Shown here: one piece after another, positions 11,546-20,880 of the stretch
Layout: every line of letters begins with the position of its first letter
Numbering within the stretch: position 1 is the stretch's first letter
DNA from: Gnetum montanum
Taxonomy: Eukaryota > Streptophyta > Gnetopsida > Gnetales > Gnetaceae
Assembly (NCBI GenBank): GCA_015680685.1
Contig: MNCI01002010.1
Location: 124,001-188,000 of the forward strand
DNA: 64,000 bases
Direction of reading: 5' to 3'
Position numbers and translations under genes: made by a program
The notes under the pieces: model-generated
What the model was told of the DNA's origin: nothing
Database searches by the model: none
What the model saw: the letters and a program-made list of their open reading frames with translations, nothing else

Positions 11546-12081
11546 CTATACAGAAATCCCAATACATAGATCAACTTATAGATTTACATTGGCATAATAT
11601 GTGCAAAAAACATACAAACTACACCTAGTTATCCATGCCAAAATCACTCAAACCCTTGCAACAACGCAAGGTTCGTCCCTGACAACGGTGATAGATGCAA
11701 CCCCAACAAACCCTCGCATTAACCCGAGGTCCATAATTTGAAATATAAATTTATGCAAAAGATACTATGAAAAATAAATACTAAATCAACATAAGCATGC
11801 AAGGAATGGCCTACCAGTTCAAAGGTGTAGGGTCACGCACATCAACCACTGCTTGCTAAACGCGCTCTAGATTTCCTTGCACCTCATCAATTTTGGCCAA
11901 TTTTGCATTCTTCCTTTTGATTTTAGGTGCCATTGTAATAACTTCAGAATTTTCACGGTTTAGCACTTGCAAATCTTTGCAACTCACATGCTTTAATCCT
12001 CTGCTCCTTCTCCTCTTGCTCAGCAACAATTACGAATTCGAATTCACAATAGCCGGTAGCTTGTTCTCACCAAAAACCACT

Positions 12082-12097
12082 TACTTATATGCAAGGA
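12082..12097 (-). promoter_or_regulatory. Possible TATA box of the antisense gene
   Basis: On the minus strand tgcatataagtaag lies about 155 bases upstream of the ATG at 11933, inside the intron-like segment. TATA-like words are common in AT-rich DNA, so this is weak. Confidence 0.25.
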
Positions 12098-12346
12098 ATC
12101 ACCGACTTGATATTCGATTTCAGCGGGACTTCCCTAAAATGGAACCCAAAAACTAGGATATTAATGTGGTGGACATCACATGCACCACTATCCAGAATGA
12201 TGTTAAACTACCACATCTTATCGCCTCGTAATCGGGTAGCATTAATTACAACCTTTTTACAATATTCAAAATTCTATTAGCTTTCCACATTCGACAACAT
12301 CACATCATCTTCCTCCTAATCATTTATGTACTTGGCTATTTTGCAG

Positions 12347-13990
12347 GGCAGACGGGAAATGGATGCAACATTTTCAGCACCTCTAACTTTGACAGGCCCA
12401 TACGGGAGGGTAGTTAGGCAATTCGACCCTACACTAGTAGAAATTAACTCCCCTTTGGATGACGTAACCATAGCCACGTCGAAAACGTCCCCAGAATGGC
12501 CAGAATAGTTAACGCGCATGCTAGATCTGGAGGCTGGGGACATAACCGAAGACCCCCTCACTGACGTTTCTATCGTCATGCATATGGGTGAAGCTAAAAC
12601 GCTTAACGTCAGTTCTTTACTAGACCAAAAAATGCACGATTCTATAAAGCAGGTCCTACGAGACAATATCACAGCATTTGCATGGTCGTATCAGGATATG
12701 CCAAGACTAGATCCCAGGTTAATCTAGCATAACATAATCTTAGACCTGTAAATTAAGCTACGGAAAATCCAAGTAGTTAGACAAAAGGTACGGAAAATTA
12801 AGCTATAAATCACGCTAGCCATGCGTGATAAAATCACCAAAGTGTATCAAGCTGGTTTCATCCGTGCGGTCAATTACTTGGATTGGGTATCTAACATTTT
12901 AGTCATCCCAAAGAAGACTAAAAGCATATGCATCTGCATAGACTTCCGAGATTTGAACAAGGCCACAATCAAAGATAACTTCCCACTAACGAGTATCGAC
13001 CAGCTAGTTGATACAATAGCTGGGCATGCGCTTCTATCCTTTATGGATGGTTTCTCAGGCTATAATCAGATTCACATCAACCTAGAACATCAATTGACTA
13101 CAACATTCATGATGCCCTGGGGCACTTTTTGCTACACTATGATGCCTTTTGGTCTAAAGAACGTCAGAGCAAAGTATCAACAAGCCATGACATACATCTT
13201 TAGCGACTACCTCTTAGGAAGACTAAATAATTATGTAGACGATATAGCTGTCAAGTCCTTAAAGTCAGAAAATCATTCAGAAGACCTAGAGTTAGCCCTC
13301 AAAAGATTCTCCAAATACAAGCTCCAGCTTAACCCAAAGAAGTGCGTATTCGGAGTCAAAATCGGATGCATGCTGGGGTTTGTGGTGTCGGAAAGTGGCA
13401 TACAAGTTGACCCTGATAAGGTCAAAGCCATTGTCGAGTTAATGCCTCCTACAGACCTCAAGCAATTACGCAGGTTACAGGGATGATTACAATTTATACG
13501 CTGATTCATCTCAAGATTAACCGACAAGCTACACCCTATGCAGCATCTGCTCAAAAAATGGGTTAATATCGAATGGACGAAAGATTGCCAACATGCATTT
13601 GACAGCCTAAAACAGGAACTTCAACACTTACCCATGGTTTTCCCGCCACAAAGGGACCTACCATTTTACATTTACCTTGCAACTTTGGACGTAGCGTTAG
13701 CAGAATTACTTTGTCAAAGGAGGGATGATGGGTCAAAACTGCCCATCTACTACTTGAGTCATGCTCTATGTGCATACGAGACAAGGTACAATGAAGTTGA
13801 GCATAATTTCTTAGCATCAGTATTTACACTCAAAAGGTGTAGACATTACCTTTTCCATAGCCAGGTTAACATCATCTATAAAAATAACATCCGTAGGACC
13901 ATTACGCAAAACCTATACGAGAGTAGTAGGATAGCTCCCTGAAAGGCTATCACGATAGAATTCGATCTGCATTATATTGGCCAATCTTCT
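12347..13990 (+). pseudogene. Reverse transcriptase and RNase H of element 1
   Basis: The frame opens after the acceptor at 12346 and carries a linker, then RT. Visible motifs are ICIDFRDLNKATIKDNFPL, LSFMDGFSGYNQI and the catalytic box NNYVDDIAV; the aspartates are all present. The Ty3-type RNase H begins near 13,565 (W..DCQHAFDSLKQEL, then LDVALAELL, PIYYLSHAL, YNEVEHNFLA, RHYLFHSQVNI). Stops (12507, 12725, 13484 and others) are nonsense codons in an otherwise unbroken frame; most fit decayed CAG, CAA or CGA. Known role of the family: synthesis of element cDNA and removal of the RNA template. Confidence 0.92.
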
Positions 13991-14044
13991 AAAGAAGGCC
14001 AAGCGATAGCTGACCAGTTAGTAACGTCACCAGTTAATAACTAG

Positions 14045-14460
14045 GTGACTATAGAACCTGAGTTCCCTAATGAACATGTACATAGTTTAAGCCCTGTCTT
14101 GATAGGCCCCGAGGTGACGTTGTATTTCGACGGAGCTTCAACCACCAAAGGTGGTAGTGCTGCCACTGTTATTATGCTATCGCCTGAGGATGTGCATCTA
14201 CACTCTTATCGATTGACCTTCCCTTACACGAACAATGTGGCAGAGTACAAGGGGCTCCTCAGGGGATTACTAACTGCTAGCGAACTCGATGTTCGACACC
14301 TTGCAATTAGGGGTGATTCGATGTTTGTCATAAATTAGATCACAAGAGTCTACGCCTGCAAGGTTATACATTTACAGCCCTGCTGCGATAAGGCTAAAGT
14401 TCTTCTAAGATGATTTGCGACCATCGATGCCTAGCATGTGCCACGCACGAACAACACACT
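14045..14460 (+). pseudogene. Second, archaeal-type RNase H of element 1
   Basis: After the ordinary RNase H a second domain reads LYFDGASTTKGGSAATVIML, NNVAEYKGLLRGL and LAIRGDSMFVI. This gives the D, E and D of an RNase H active site with the NxAEYxxL signature of archaeal/plant RNase HI. A duplicated RNase H of this kind is the mark of the Tat lineage. The stop after MFVIN (14336) is TAG where Gln fits. It lies in the same frame as RT and integrase. Confidence 0.88.
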
Positions 14461-14689
14461 AGCCAATGCACTAGCTACACTAGCTTTAAACGTGCCTTCA
14501 TATCTTTTTGACACCTGTCCTACATTTATAATAGACTGCACAGATCCTGTCATTCAGGAAATGCAAATATCTTCTCTTCTCAAGGAAAGCACGCCAGAAT
14601 GGTACGACGATATTAAGACTTGCCTCCTACAGGACGAGCTACTGCCTGAATTGACACGTGCATAGAAAGATGCAATTCGCAAGTGGGCT

Positions 14690-15839
14690 AAGCAATATGT
14701 CATCATAGGAGACAGTACTCTTTGTAGACACTCATTTGACAGTGTGCTTCTTACTTGCGTCGACAAAAACCAAGCACAACATATACTCGGCGAAGTTCAC
14801 GAGGGACTATGCAGAGGCAATGTAGCACCACGGGCTATGGCTCTAAAAATCCATCGCTTAGGATATTACTGGCCGAGCATGGAAAAAGATTTCCTGACAA
14901 AGGTTAAAACTTGTGACATGTATCAGCATCACGTGAATCTCATACACGTGTCACCTATGGAATTACATACAACGCAGATAACATGGCCATTTCAATGATG
15001 GGGACTGGACATCATAGGCCCCATCATGCCAAAATCTTCCACAGATCATAGCTTCATCATTATTGCCACTGAGTATTTCACAAAGTCAGTAGAAGCTGTT
15101 CCCCTACGGAAGATCACATCTCAACAGATTTTCCATTTTATCTTAGACAATATAGTAACCATATTTGGTCTCTCGATGACTATCGTGACCGACAATGGGC
15201 CACAGTTTAGTAGCACGGAAACCAGATCCTTCTGTAATAACCTTGGCATTAAACAATCTTTTTCCTCCCCCTACTACCTGCAAGTGAATGGTCAAGCTAA
15301 AGCAATGAACAAAGTGATCATCAACCTGCTCAAGAAAATGCTCGATGGCAACAAGAGACAGTGGCATAAAAAATCCTATATGTGCTATGGGCATATCGTA
15401 CTACATGTACGATGGCTACAGGTAGTACGCCCTATAGCCTGGTTTATGGGTCTGAAGCAGCGCTGCCTCTCGAGTTGCAAATTCCTTCTCTGAGAATGGT
15501 TCTCTCCACCATTATAAATGAGGCTCAGCACACCGAGTCTTGGATAATGGATTTGAATTCAGTAGAAGAGAAGTGAATACAGATGCTTGATACTATTGAA
15601 AAGTATCAAGATAAATAGAGACAGAAACATCATCACAACCTTCAGCAGCACCCAATCAAGAAAGGAGATCTAGTTCTCAAGGCCGTGCATGAACCAGTAG
15701 GCAAGTTCTCTATGAATTGGGAGGGCCCTTTCTTGGTGACTGACGCATACAGTAACAGAGCATTCAGACTAGTAGACGTCAATGGTAGTGAATTACCAAA
15801 CCCTGTAAATCATGTATATCTGAAGCAGTATTACATTTA
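14690..15839 (+). pseudogene. Integrase of element 1, catalytic Glu replaced by Lys
   Basis: The zinc-binding part keeps H, H and one C (VHEGLC...IHRLGYYWP...TCDMY); the second Cys of CxxC is Tyr. The core has WGLDIIGP and TDNGPQF. Thirty-five residues after that Asp, where the D,D-35-E family has Glu, the sequence reads NGQAKAMNK: the codon at 15299-15301 is AAA, Lys. A single frameshift falls in an A-run near 15,370. The C-terminal part follows in the new frame (TGSTPYSLVYGSEAALP, GPFLVTDAYSNRAFRL, LKQYYI) and ends with TAG at 15837-15839. TGA/TAG codons precede it at 15,574 and 15,616. Not active as read. Confidence 0.9.
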
Positions 15840-15869
15840 GAGGCATCTTTAGTGTGGACATCAAGTATG

Positions 15870-16330
15870 CCAACAAACATCCGCTATGATGCTAAACTAG
15901 CATTGACCATCAACCACGATACTAAAATGGCACGTTGTGACCGTCTGCTACGACGTAAAATTGGCAGTGTTGTACAGGTCCATCAAGATGAAAAACTGGC
16001 ATCTTTTGCATGCGTCTGCCACAACGCTAAACTAGCACCAGCTGTCTGCTATGACATAAAACTAGCAAAGGTAATCAACCGTCTGCTAAGACGTAAAACT
16101 AGCATAGCTTTGTCCTTGGGTCATGACGCGAAACTGACATCCATAGCAGGGTCTACTGAGACCATAAATCAGACACACCATCATCCGCTACGATGTAAAA
16201 CTAATATTTTTTTGTCCACCCAGACTTTAAACTGGGACCATGGTCTGCTGAGACTTAAAACCAGCAATGATAGTCTACCAGGACTTAAAAATGGTACTTA
16301 CAGGTTGCCGCCATGCAAATCAAGCAAGCA
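15870..16330 (+). repeat. Tandem repeat between integrase and 3' LTR (element 1)
   Basis: About 13 diverged units, spaced about 20-65 bases, share a core near tctgctacgacgtaaaacta followed by gca. Many units carry TGCTA at one end and TAGCA at the other, that is, a short inverted repeat around a GACGTAAAAC-like loop. The array has an open frame by chance but no protein features. Tat elements are known to carry variable tandem repeats in this place. Confidence 0.85.
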
Positions 16331-16353
16331 TGATCATCTTTGTACAGTTGCAT

Positions 16354-16386
16354 GACAAATATGGTGGGATACGGGGATAGTCCCAG
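16354..16386 (+). promoter_or_regulatory. Purine-rich tract before the 3' LTR
   Basis: Sequence atggtgggatacggggatag directly precedes the LTR start at tgttgccacc. Position and purine content fit a polypurine tract for plus-strand priming, though it is interrupted. Confidence 0.45.
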
Positions 16387-17251
16387 TGTTGCCACCCCAC
16401 CGGCATCCTACTGATTCCTCGGATGAGCTGAGAGGCACGCTACTAACCCCTCGGAGATGCTGCCACTGCACCCACTGTAGTAGTGGTACTTATAAGAGTT
16501 TAGTCTCACCGCTCAGAGTCCCAACAAAATCCTCATCGACAATTATTGACAGCATTTGGCAATTGTTGACAACATCACCTTCTAGCAGAAACAGAGCACA
16601 TTTCGCCTGAGCATCAGCAGCAAGAGCAATCGTTCTTTTGGGGAAGACGCAACTTTCTCCATTAGCGATCATTGGTAGTTCTGAGCAAAAATTACCTAAG
16701 GCGAAAAAACTAGATCAAAGATCGCGAGTTTTTTCTTGTACAATTTGCAGGCTCTATTGGTTAGAAACAGTTGATCGATAGATGTCAAAGCTTGACCTTC
16801 CTTGCATCCCATATTTGGCCTACGAGGTAGATAAGACTTTTGCTTGGACAATTTTGTTGTTGTTTTGTGCTTGCTTTACATCAAGTAATCGGGGTCTCCC
16901 CATTGTAACGTGAAATCCAAAATATACATTCCTCAAGTCAAAGCGTAGATCTTGAAATCACGTGTTTCTCTCGTGTTAGTATCTTCTTATTGTGTTTAGC
17001 ATTATCATCATTATAATTTATCTATGTTGTTTTTCTCTCATTTTGTGACCCATCTAAATAAAATCGATCCACGAAATATTCATAGTCTTCATCGTTTTAC
17101 TAATTAGTAAGTCCCTGTCTGACCGTCAAGACCGTTCAGGGTGCCGCGGATTCGTTTTTCCAGCATAGCCCTCGCACGGATCCATGGTCAAAACTGTGTA
17201 CACAGATTTTTCTTTGGCATTTTCCAGCTGTCAACATTTTCCATCGTTACA
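16387..17251 (+). repeat. 3' LTR of element 1, internally deleted
   Basis: It starts TGTTGCCACC and ends TCGTTACA. Bases 16387-16540 match the first part of the LTR of element 2 (near 62,567-62,400, minus strand; shared words such as tgattcctcgga, cactg and gtggta). Bases 16551-17251 match the last part of the 5' LTR. The middle 1.8 kb present in element 2 is missing. A TATA-like word (cttataag) is near 16,490 and AATAAA-type sequence near 17,056. The following bases gttac could be a target duplication but have no partner. Confidence 0.85.
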
Positions 17252-17439
17252 GTTACCACTAAAATATGTTGCAAATCATGATCCATAGTAAGATGGTTCT
17301 TAACTAAACATGTTTTCATTCAATTTATTAATGCAAAAAAGTCATTCATTTAGATTCTTTATGTTTTCATCACCTTTTAATGTGGGATTATGCATATGTT
17401 ATGGAATTATTTCTACCTTAGTGGCTTCTATTGACACAT

Positions 17440-18286
17440 AGTCCTAGAGACATACTGGGTTTAGATTATGTTTGGATGTTCTTGTACTTTAAATATTCAT
17501 ATACTCTTATGCATACGAGCATAGTTTTGGAGAATACAAGATTTCATATTGGCTATTAAACATATCTTGGTGGTACCTATTCACAAGAAAGATTATATAG
17601 TGAAGAGGATACTTGAATGGGGGGCATGGTGTCTCAACTCACTAGCCTACAATAGTAGTTTTGGAGATTCTAGGATTTCATGTTAGTTGTTAAACATCCC
17701 TTAGATATACCTAGTCATAGATAAGATCATATTGGGAAGAGGTTACCTAATTTTTCAACCTACTAACACGCGTTACATATGTACTTCCTGTTATCTAGAT
17801 ACATGTGGATTGACCACATGATACCTTAGGTTGTTACAAGGATGGAATGATTTGACATGTTTTTAAAATGCTCACCCACTCTTATGCATCCAATAGTAAT
17901 TTTGGAGAATCTAGGGTTCCTTTTTGGCTATTAAAATAGCCTTGGTAGTATTTAGTTATAGGTATGATCATAATATGAAGAGGATAATTGGTATCCCAAC
18001 CTAGTAGTATGCATTACATATGTACTTCATGTTGTCTACACAAAATGGGGGTTGATCATATGATGCCTTGCATTCTCCCAAGGATGGGATGATTTGACAT
18101 GTATTTTAAATATTCACCTACTTTTATGCATGTAAGAGTGATTTTGGAGAATCTAGGATTTTATGTTGGCTATTAAACATGTCTTGGTGGTACCTAGTCA
18201 TAGACATGATCATACTCTATAGAGGATGCCTAGTATTCCAACGTGGTAGCATGCATTACATATGTACTTCATGTTGTCTAGATGCA
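17440..18286. repeat. Tandem array, ~241-bp monomer
   Basis: The marker ttttggaga recurs at 17525, 17659, 17900 and 18142, giving one shortened unit (134) and then 241 and 242 bases. Each unit also has gcattacatatgtacttc and a block like cttggtggtacctagtcat. A further unit is at 20,667-20,875, beyond the nested insertion. No coding potential. Confidence 0.85.
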
Positions 18287-20666
18287 TTAGTGATCAGTAG
18301 AAAGGTACCCCCTACACCGAACCATATGAATCACAATCATTCATGCATGATTCAATCGAATTCTATGGATGGAACTAGTTGTGCATCTAGATCATTAAGC
18401 ATTAATCATAGTTTACTATGTTCCCATTTGGACTAGTGATAGCTTTGTCATGTATGGTTTATTCTAGAGTGAGGCATATGATTCATGATGTTGTTTTAGC
18501 CTTATGCTACTCCTAATGATAATATAGAAATTAATTACTTAATCTAAATAACAACATAAAGATAAACTCTGAACTAGCCTACAAGTGATGAGTGTCCATT
18601 CCTAGCTTACCATACATATTCTAAACCCATGTATCCACTACTATGATTACCAAGTTCTATGCTATTGGGTGAACCAACTAATAACCCTATTGAGATTACC
18701 AAGGGAATAAGTGTTTATGCTTGAAACTAGTTGTGCTCATTCTACCAATTCATTAACATGCATGGAAATGTAAATATTAACTAAGTACATGAAACGCAAA
18801 TTGCATGGAAATTAAATTTAATCTAAATCAAAGTCCTATAATGAATAAGAATCAATCTCAACCCTATTGTTATTCATAGAATGTGAAACACCACTAATTT
18901 TGGCCTAGCACTTTTAGACAAGAATGAACCTATATCATGTTGTTGCCCAACACGAGTACAGCATGACCAAACTTGGAGGCCTCCAAAATAGCCCCCAATG
19001 GCCCATGATTCAATAGGCAAGGTTCCCCTTGGGTCCATACGTGACTACACCAACTTCCAACATCTAGAATCAAAATTTTTAGGTTCAAAATGTTTGGTTT
19101 TGGCTAAGTACACTTTGGTTACATTTTCAGACGCTACACAGCGTAAGGATCAGCGTCACCAACTTTTAGAGCCCTAAAACTAAGCCAAAATGACTTGATT
19201 TCAAGTGTACAAGTCATCTTTAGGGTTCACTATTGATAACTATGGGTCCCAGCCTTGAGAAATTCTATATTTTTGCTTGAAATTGCAAGTTTTGGAGGTC
19301 ACACTGCAGGTCACACTAGGTAGTCAAATTTCTCTTGTTGTACATTTCATTATAAATCCCCATTTGTGGGCATGTCAAGCCCCTCATGGTCTAAAACAAC
19401 AAAAAAGAAATTTCAAGTGGGTCGGAGTCGGAGATAATCCTCCTAAACTTTCTTTAAATTTTTATGGCTTGAGGACTTGTTTTTCTAATTTTTTTGTATT
19501 TTCATGGGCTTGAATGTCCCACAAATTGTAAAATACATTGAACTTGGTCAAAGAGGGCAAATATCCAGCACACATCCAACTCGTGCCAGCTATCCATGGG
19601 ACACATGTCACTAGATCTATTTTCTTCTCATCTCCTAACTATTGATTCCATTCTTTTATTTCGTGCCCGAGCCTAGCCCAACCCTATAAATACCCTATCA
19701 ATTCATATAAACTAGAGGCAAAATCAAGGAGGCAAATTTGGAGAGATTGGCAATTCTGAGAGAGGACGGAACCTACAATCCTTAGGCACTTGGCACACCT
19801 GACTATTAACATCCAAGAATTTCTCACATTCATCACATCACATCATCGCATCATCGTGTTATATCATCTTGGGGCTAGGCATTTGACTTGCCATCCACAC
19901 GTGTGCAACTACACTTTAACCGGTGGACATTTAAAAAAAACAATATAATACAGTTTTATTATTGCCTTCCATTTACATTGTTTAGTTCTGTTTAAGTTTT
20001 TTTCACAAATATAGATTTTTTTATGCTTTATTTATAATTTAGTACGCTTTGTTTACATTTCGCATCGCTACTTACATTTTGTTTACACCGTTTACGATAA
20101 CCCCAACGCTAGCCATATCTTATGCATGGGGAAGTCCTTGGTTGATTTGTATGCAAACCATCCAAGGCACTCTACCTTCATTCCCTTTACTAGCTTGCCC
20201 TGAAGTGAAGGTAGGGTCAGCTGTGTCTACTGAATGATCTCTTGGTGTCTATTTCCCTTCCAGCCTTACACCAACAATTTAGGTCAGTATAGAATGTGTC
20301 CAAGTACATTGCCACTCAAATAAGATAGTATACAATTGACTTAGATCCACACTATGGGCACTCATTAACTATTCTCTAAGACTATAGAATAAAATTGCAA
20401 GAGTTCAGCTACTCTATTGACAAAATAATGTCAATACATGGTAGGAGCACATGTATTTATAGATAAAAATAGACACTATGTTGATGCGGACTCATCAACA
20501 CATCATTTACATTGATGGGGTCTTATTGATATGGTTTCTTTGAAGAAACTATGTCAAGGAGGCTATGTCAAAGTGGCTTCCTCAAAGTGGTTGCCTTGAA
20601 GTGATTATGTTGAAGAAGTTGTAATGAAGAGCTGCATCAATGTGGTTGTGTCAACGCAACCAACTG
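18287..20666. mobile_element. Solo-LTR-like repeat A, copy 1, split by repeat B
   Basis: The two flanks 18287-18883 and 20237-20666 together align with 38002-38958. Shared stretches are a start like taggtactcctacacc, the middle ctatgct-ttgggt... followed by gattaccaag, and an end with gaggctacatcaa-like sequence. The copy lies inside the 241-bp array, whose monomer text resumes after it. Its exact ends are uncertain here; the better preserved copy defines the family. Confidence 0.65.
18884..20231. mobile_element. Solo LTR B, 1,348 bases, inside repeat A
   Basis: The flanking bases GAATG (18879-18883) and GAATG (20232-20236) are direct repeats. Taking out 18884-20231 plus one GAATG restores alignment of the flanks with the intact copy of repeat A (gatct..tggtgtctatttcc against gatcaaaaggcttgtctttatttcc near 38,595). 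It starts TGAAACACCA; the end reads ...gtgtctact, one base off the usual CA. A TATA word (ccctataaatacc) is at 19,682-19,694. No internal coding part is present. Confidence 0.75.
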
Positions 20667-20880
20667 ATGCATGTACCTAGTAGCTTCATTGATATCCCAA
20701 CCTAGTAGCATGTATCTAGTCATATACAAGTTTATACTAGGAAGAGATTACTTGGAATCCTAACCTAGTAGCATGCATTACATATGTACATCATATTTTC
20801 TAGATACATGGGGGTAGACCACATGATGTCCTGGGTTATCCCAAGGATGGGATGAGTCAACTTTGTTTTGGATCCTCATG
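20667..20880. repeat. 241-bp array unit beyond the nested insertions
   Basis: It repeats the monomer text: cctagtcata-like start, gaagagattac, gcattacatatgtacatc, ggatgggatga. It shows that repeats A and B landed inside a longer array. Confidence 0.75.

Larger units (their letters stand above)
7869..11933 (-). pseudogene. Antisense 8-exon gene nested in element 1 (HAD-like domain, transposon-protein-like domain, coiled coil, acidic tail)
   Basis: Exons on the minus strand: 11933-11815, 11545-11096, 10984-10743, 10644-9595, 9489-9274, 9203-9075, 8997-8180, 8102-7869. Each intron begins GT and ends AG, with borders such as GTAAGC, GTAAGG, GTAAGT and TTTTCAG. Exon lengths of 119, 450, 242, 1050, 216, 129, 818 and 234 add to 3,258 = 1,086 codons, with phase kept at every junction. 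The start is MAPKIKRKNAK, basic and perhaps a nuclear signal. The stop is TAA at 7869. About 18-20 premature stops (for example in exons 1, 2, 4 and 7) read as decayed CAG, CAA or CGA codons; no indel breaks the frame. Antisense extra ORFs are known in Tat elements, usually near the 3' LTR. A HAD domain, seven introns and this position are not something I know of. Confidence 0.8.
7263..12346 (+). other. Candidate sense-strand intron between protease and RT
   Basis: The donor GTAAAG at 7263 follows codon AAC. The acceptor ...ggctattttgcag ends at 12346 after a pyrimidine-rich tract. Both borders lie at codon boundaries, so joining gives ...HLYAMLN then GRREMDATFSAP, and the frame then runs on through RT. 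Left unspliced, the frame stops at 7299-7301. Ogre elements are known to carry an intron at this place. Here the segment is 5,084 bases and contains the whole antisense gene. The donor was chosen by phase and consensus; other donors nearby are possible. Confidence 0.6.
2341..17251 (+). mobile_element. Element 1: Tat/Ogre-type Ty3/gypsy LTR retrotransposon with a nested antisense gene
   Basis: Order on the plus strand: truncated 5' LTR, primer-binding site, gag, protease, intron-like segment holding an antisense gene, RT, RNase H, second RNase H (archaeal type), integrase, tandem-repeat 3' region, purine-rich tract, 3' LTR. The gag-protease-RT-RNaseH-integrase order marks Ty3/gypsy. The extra RNase H after the normal one is known from the Tat lineage, and an intron between protease and RT is known from its Ogre members. 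LTR halves are clearly diverged (differences every 10-15 bases where compared by eye). The polyprotein carries many nonsense codons but almost no frameshifts. No target duplication can be given because the outer part of the 5' LTR is missing. Confidence 0.9.

Noticed and set aside
15852-16355. 167-codon ORF after integrase
   Set aside because: It is the translated 3' tandem repeat, with no protein features beyond the repeat.
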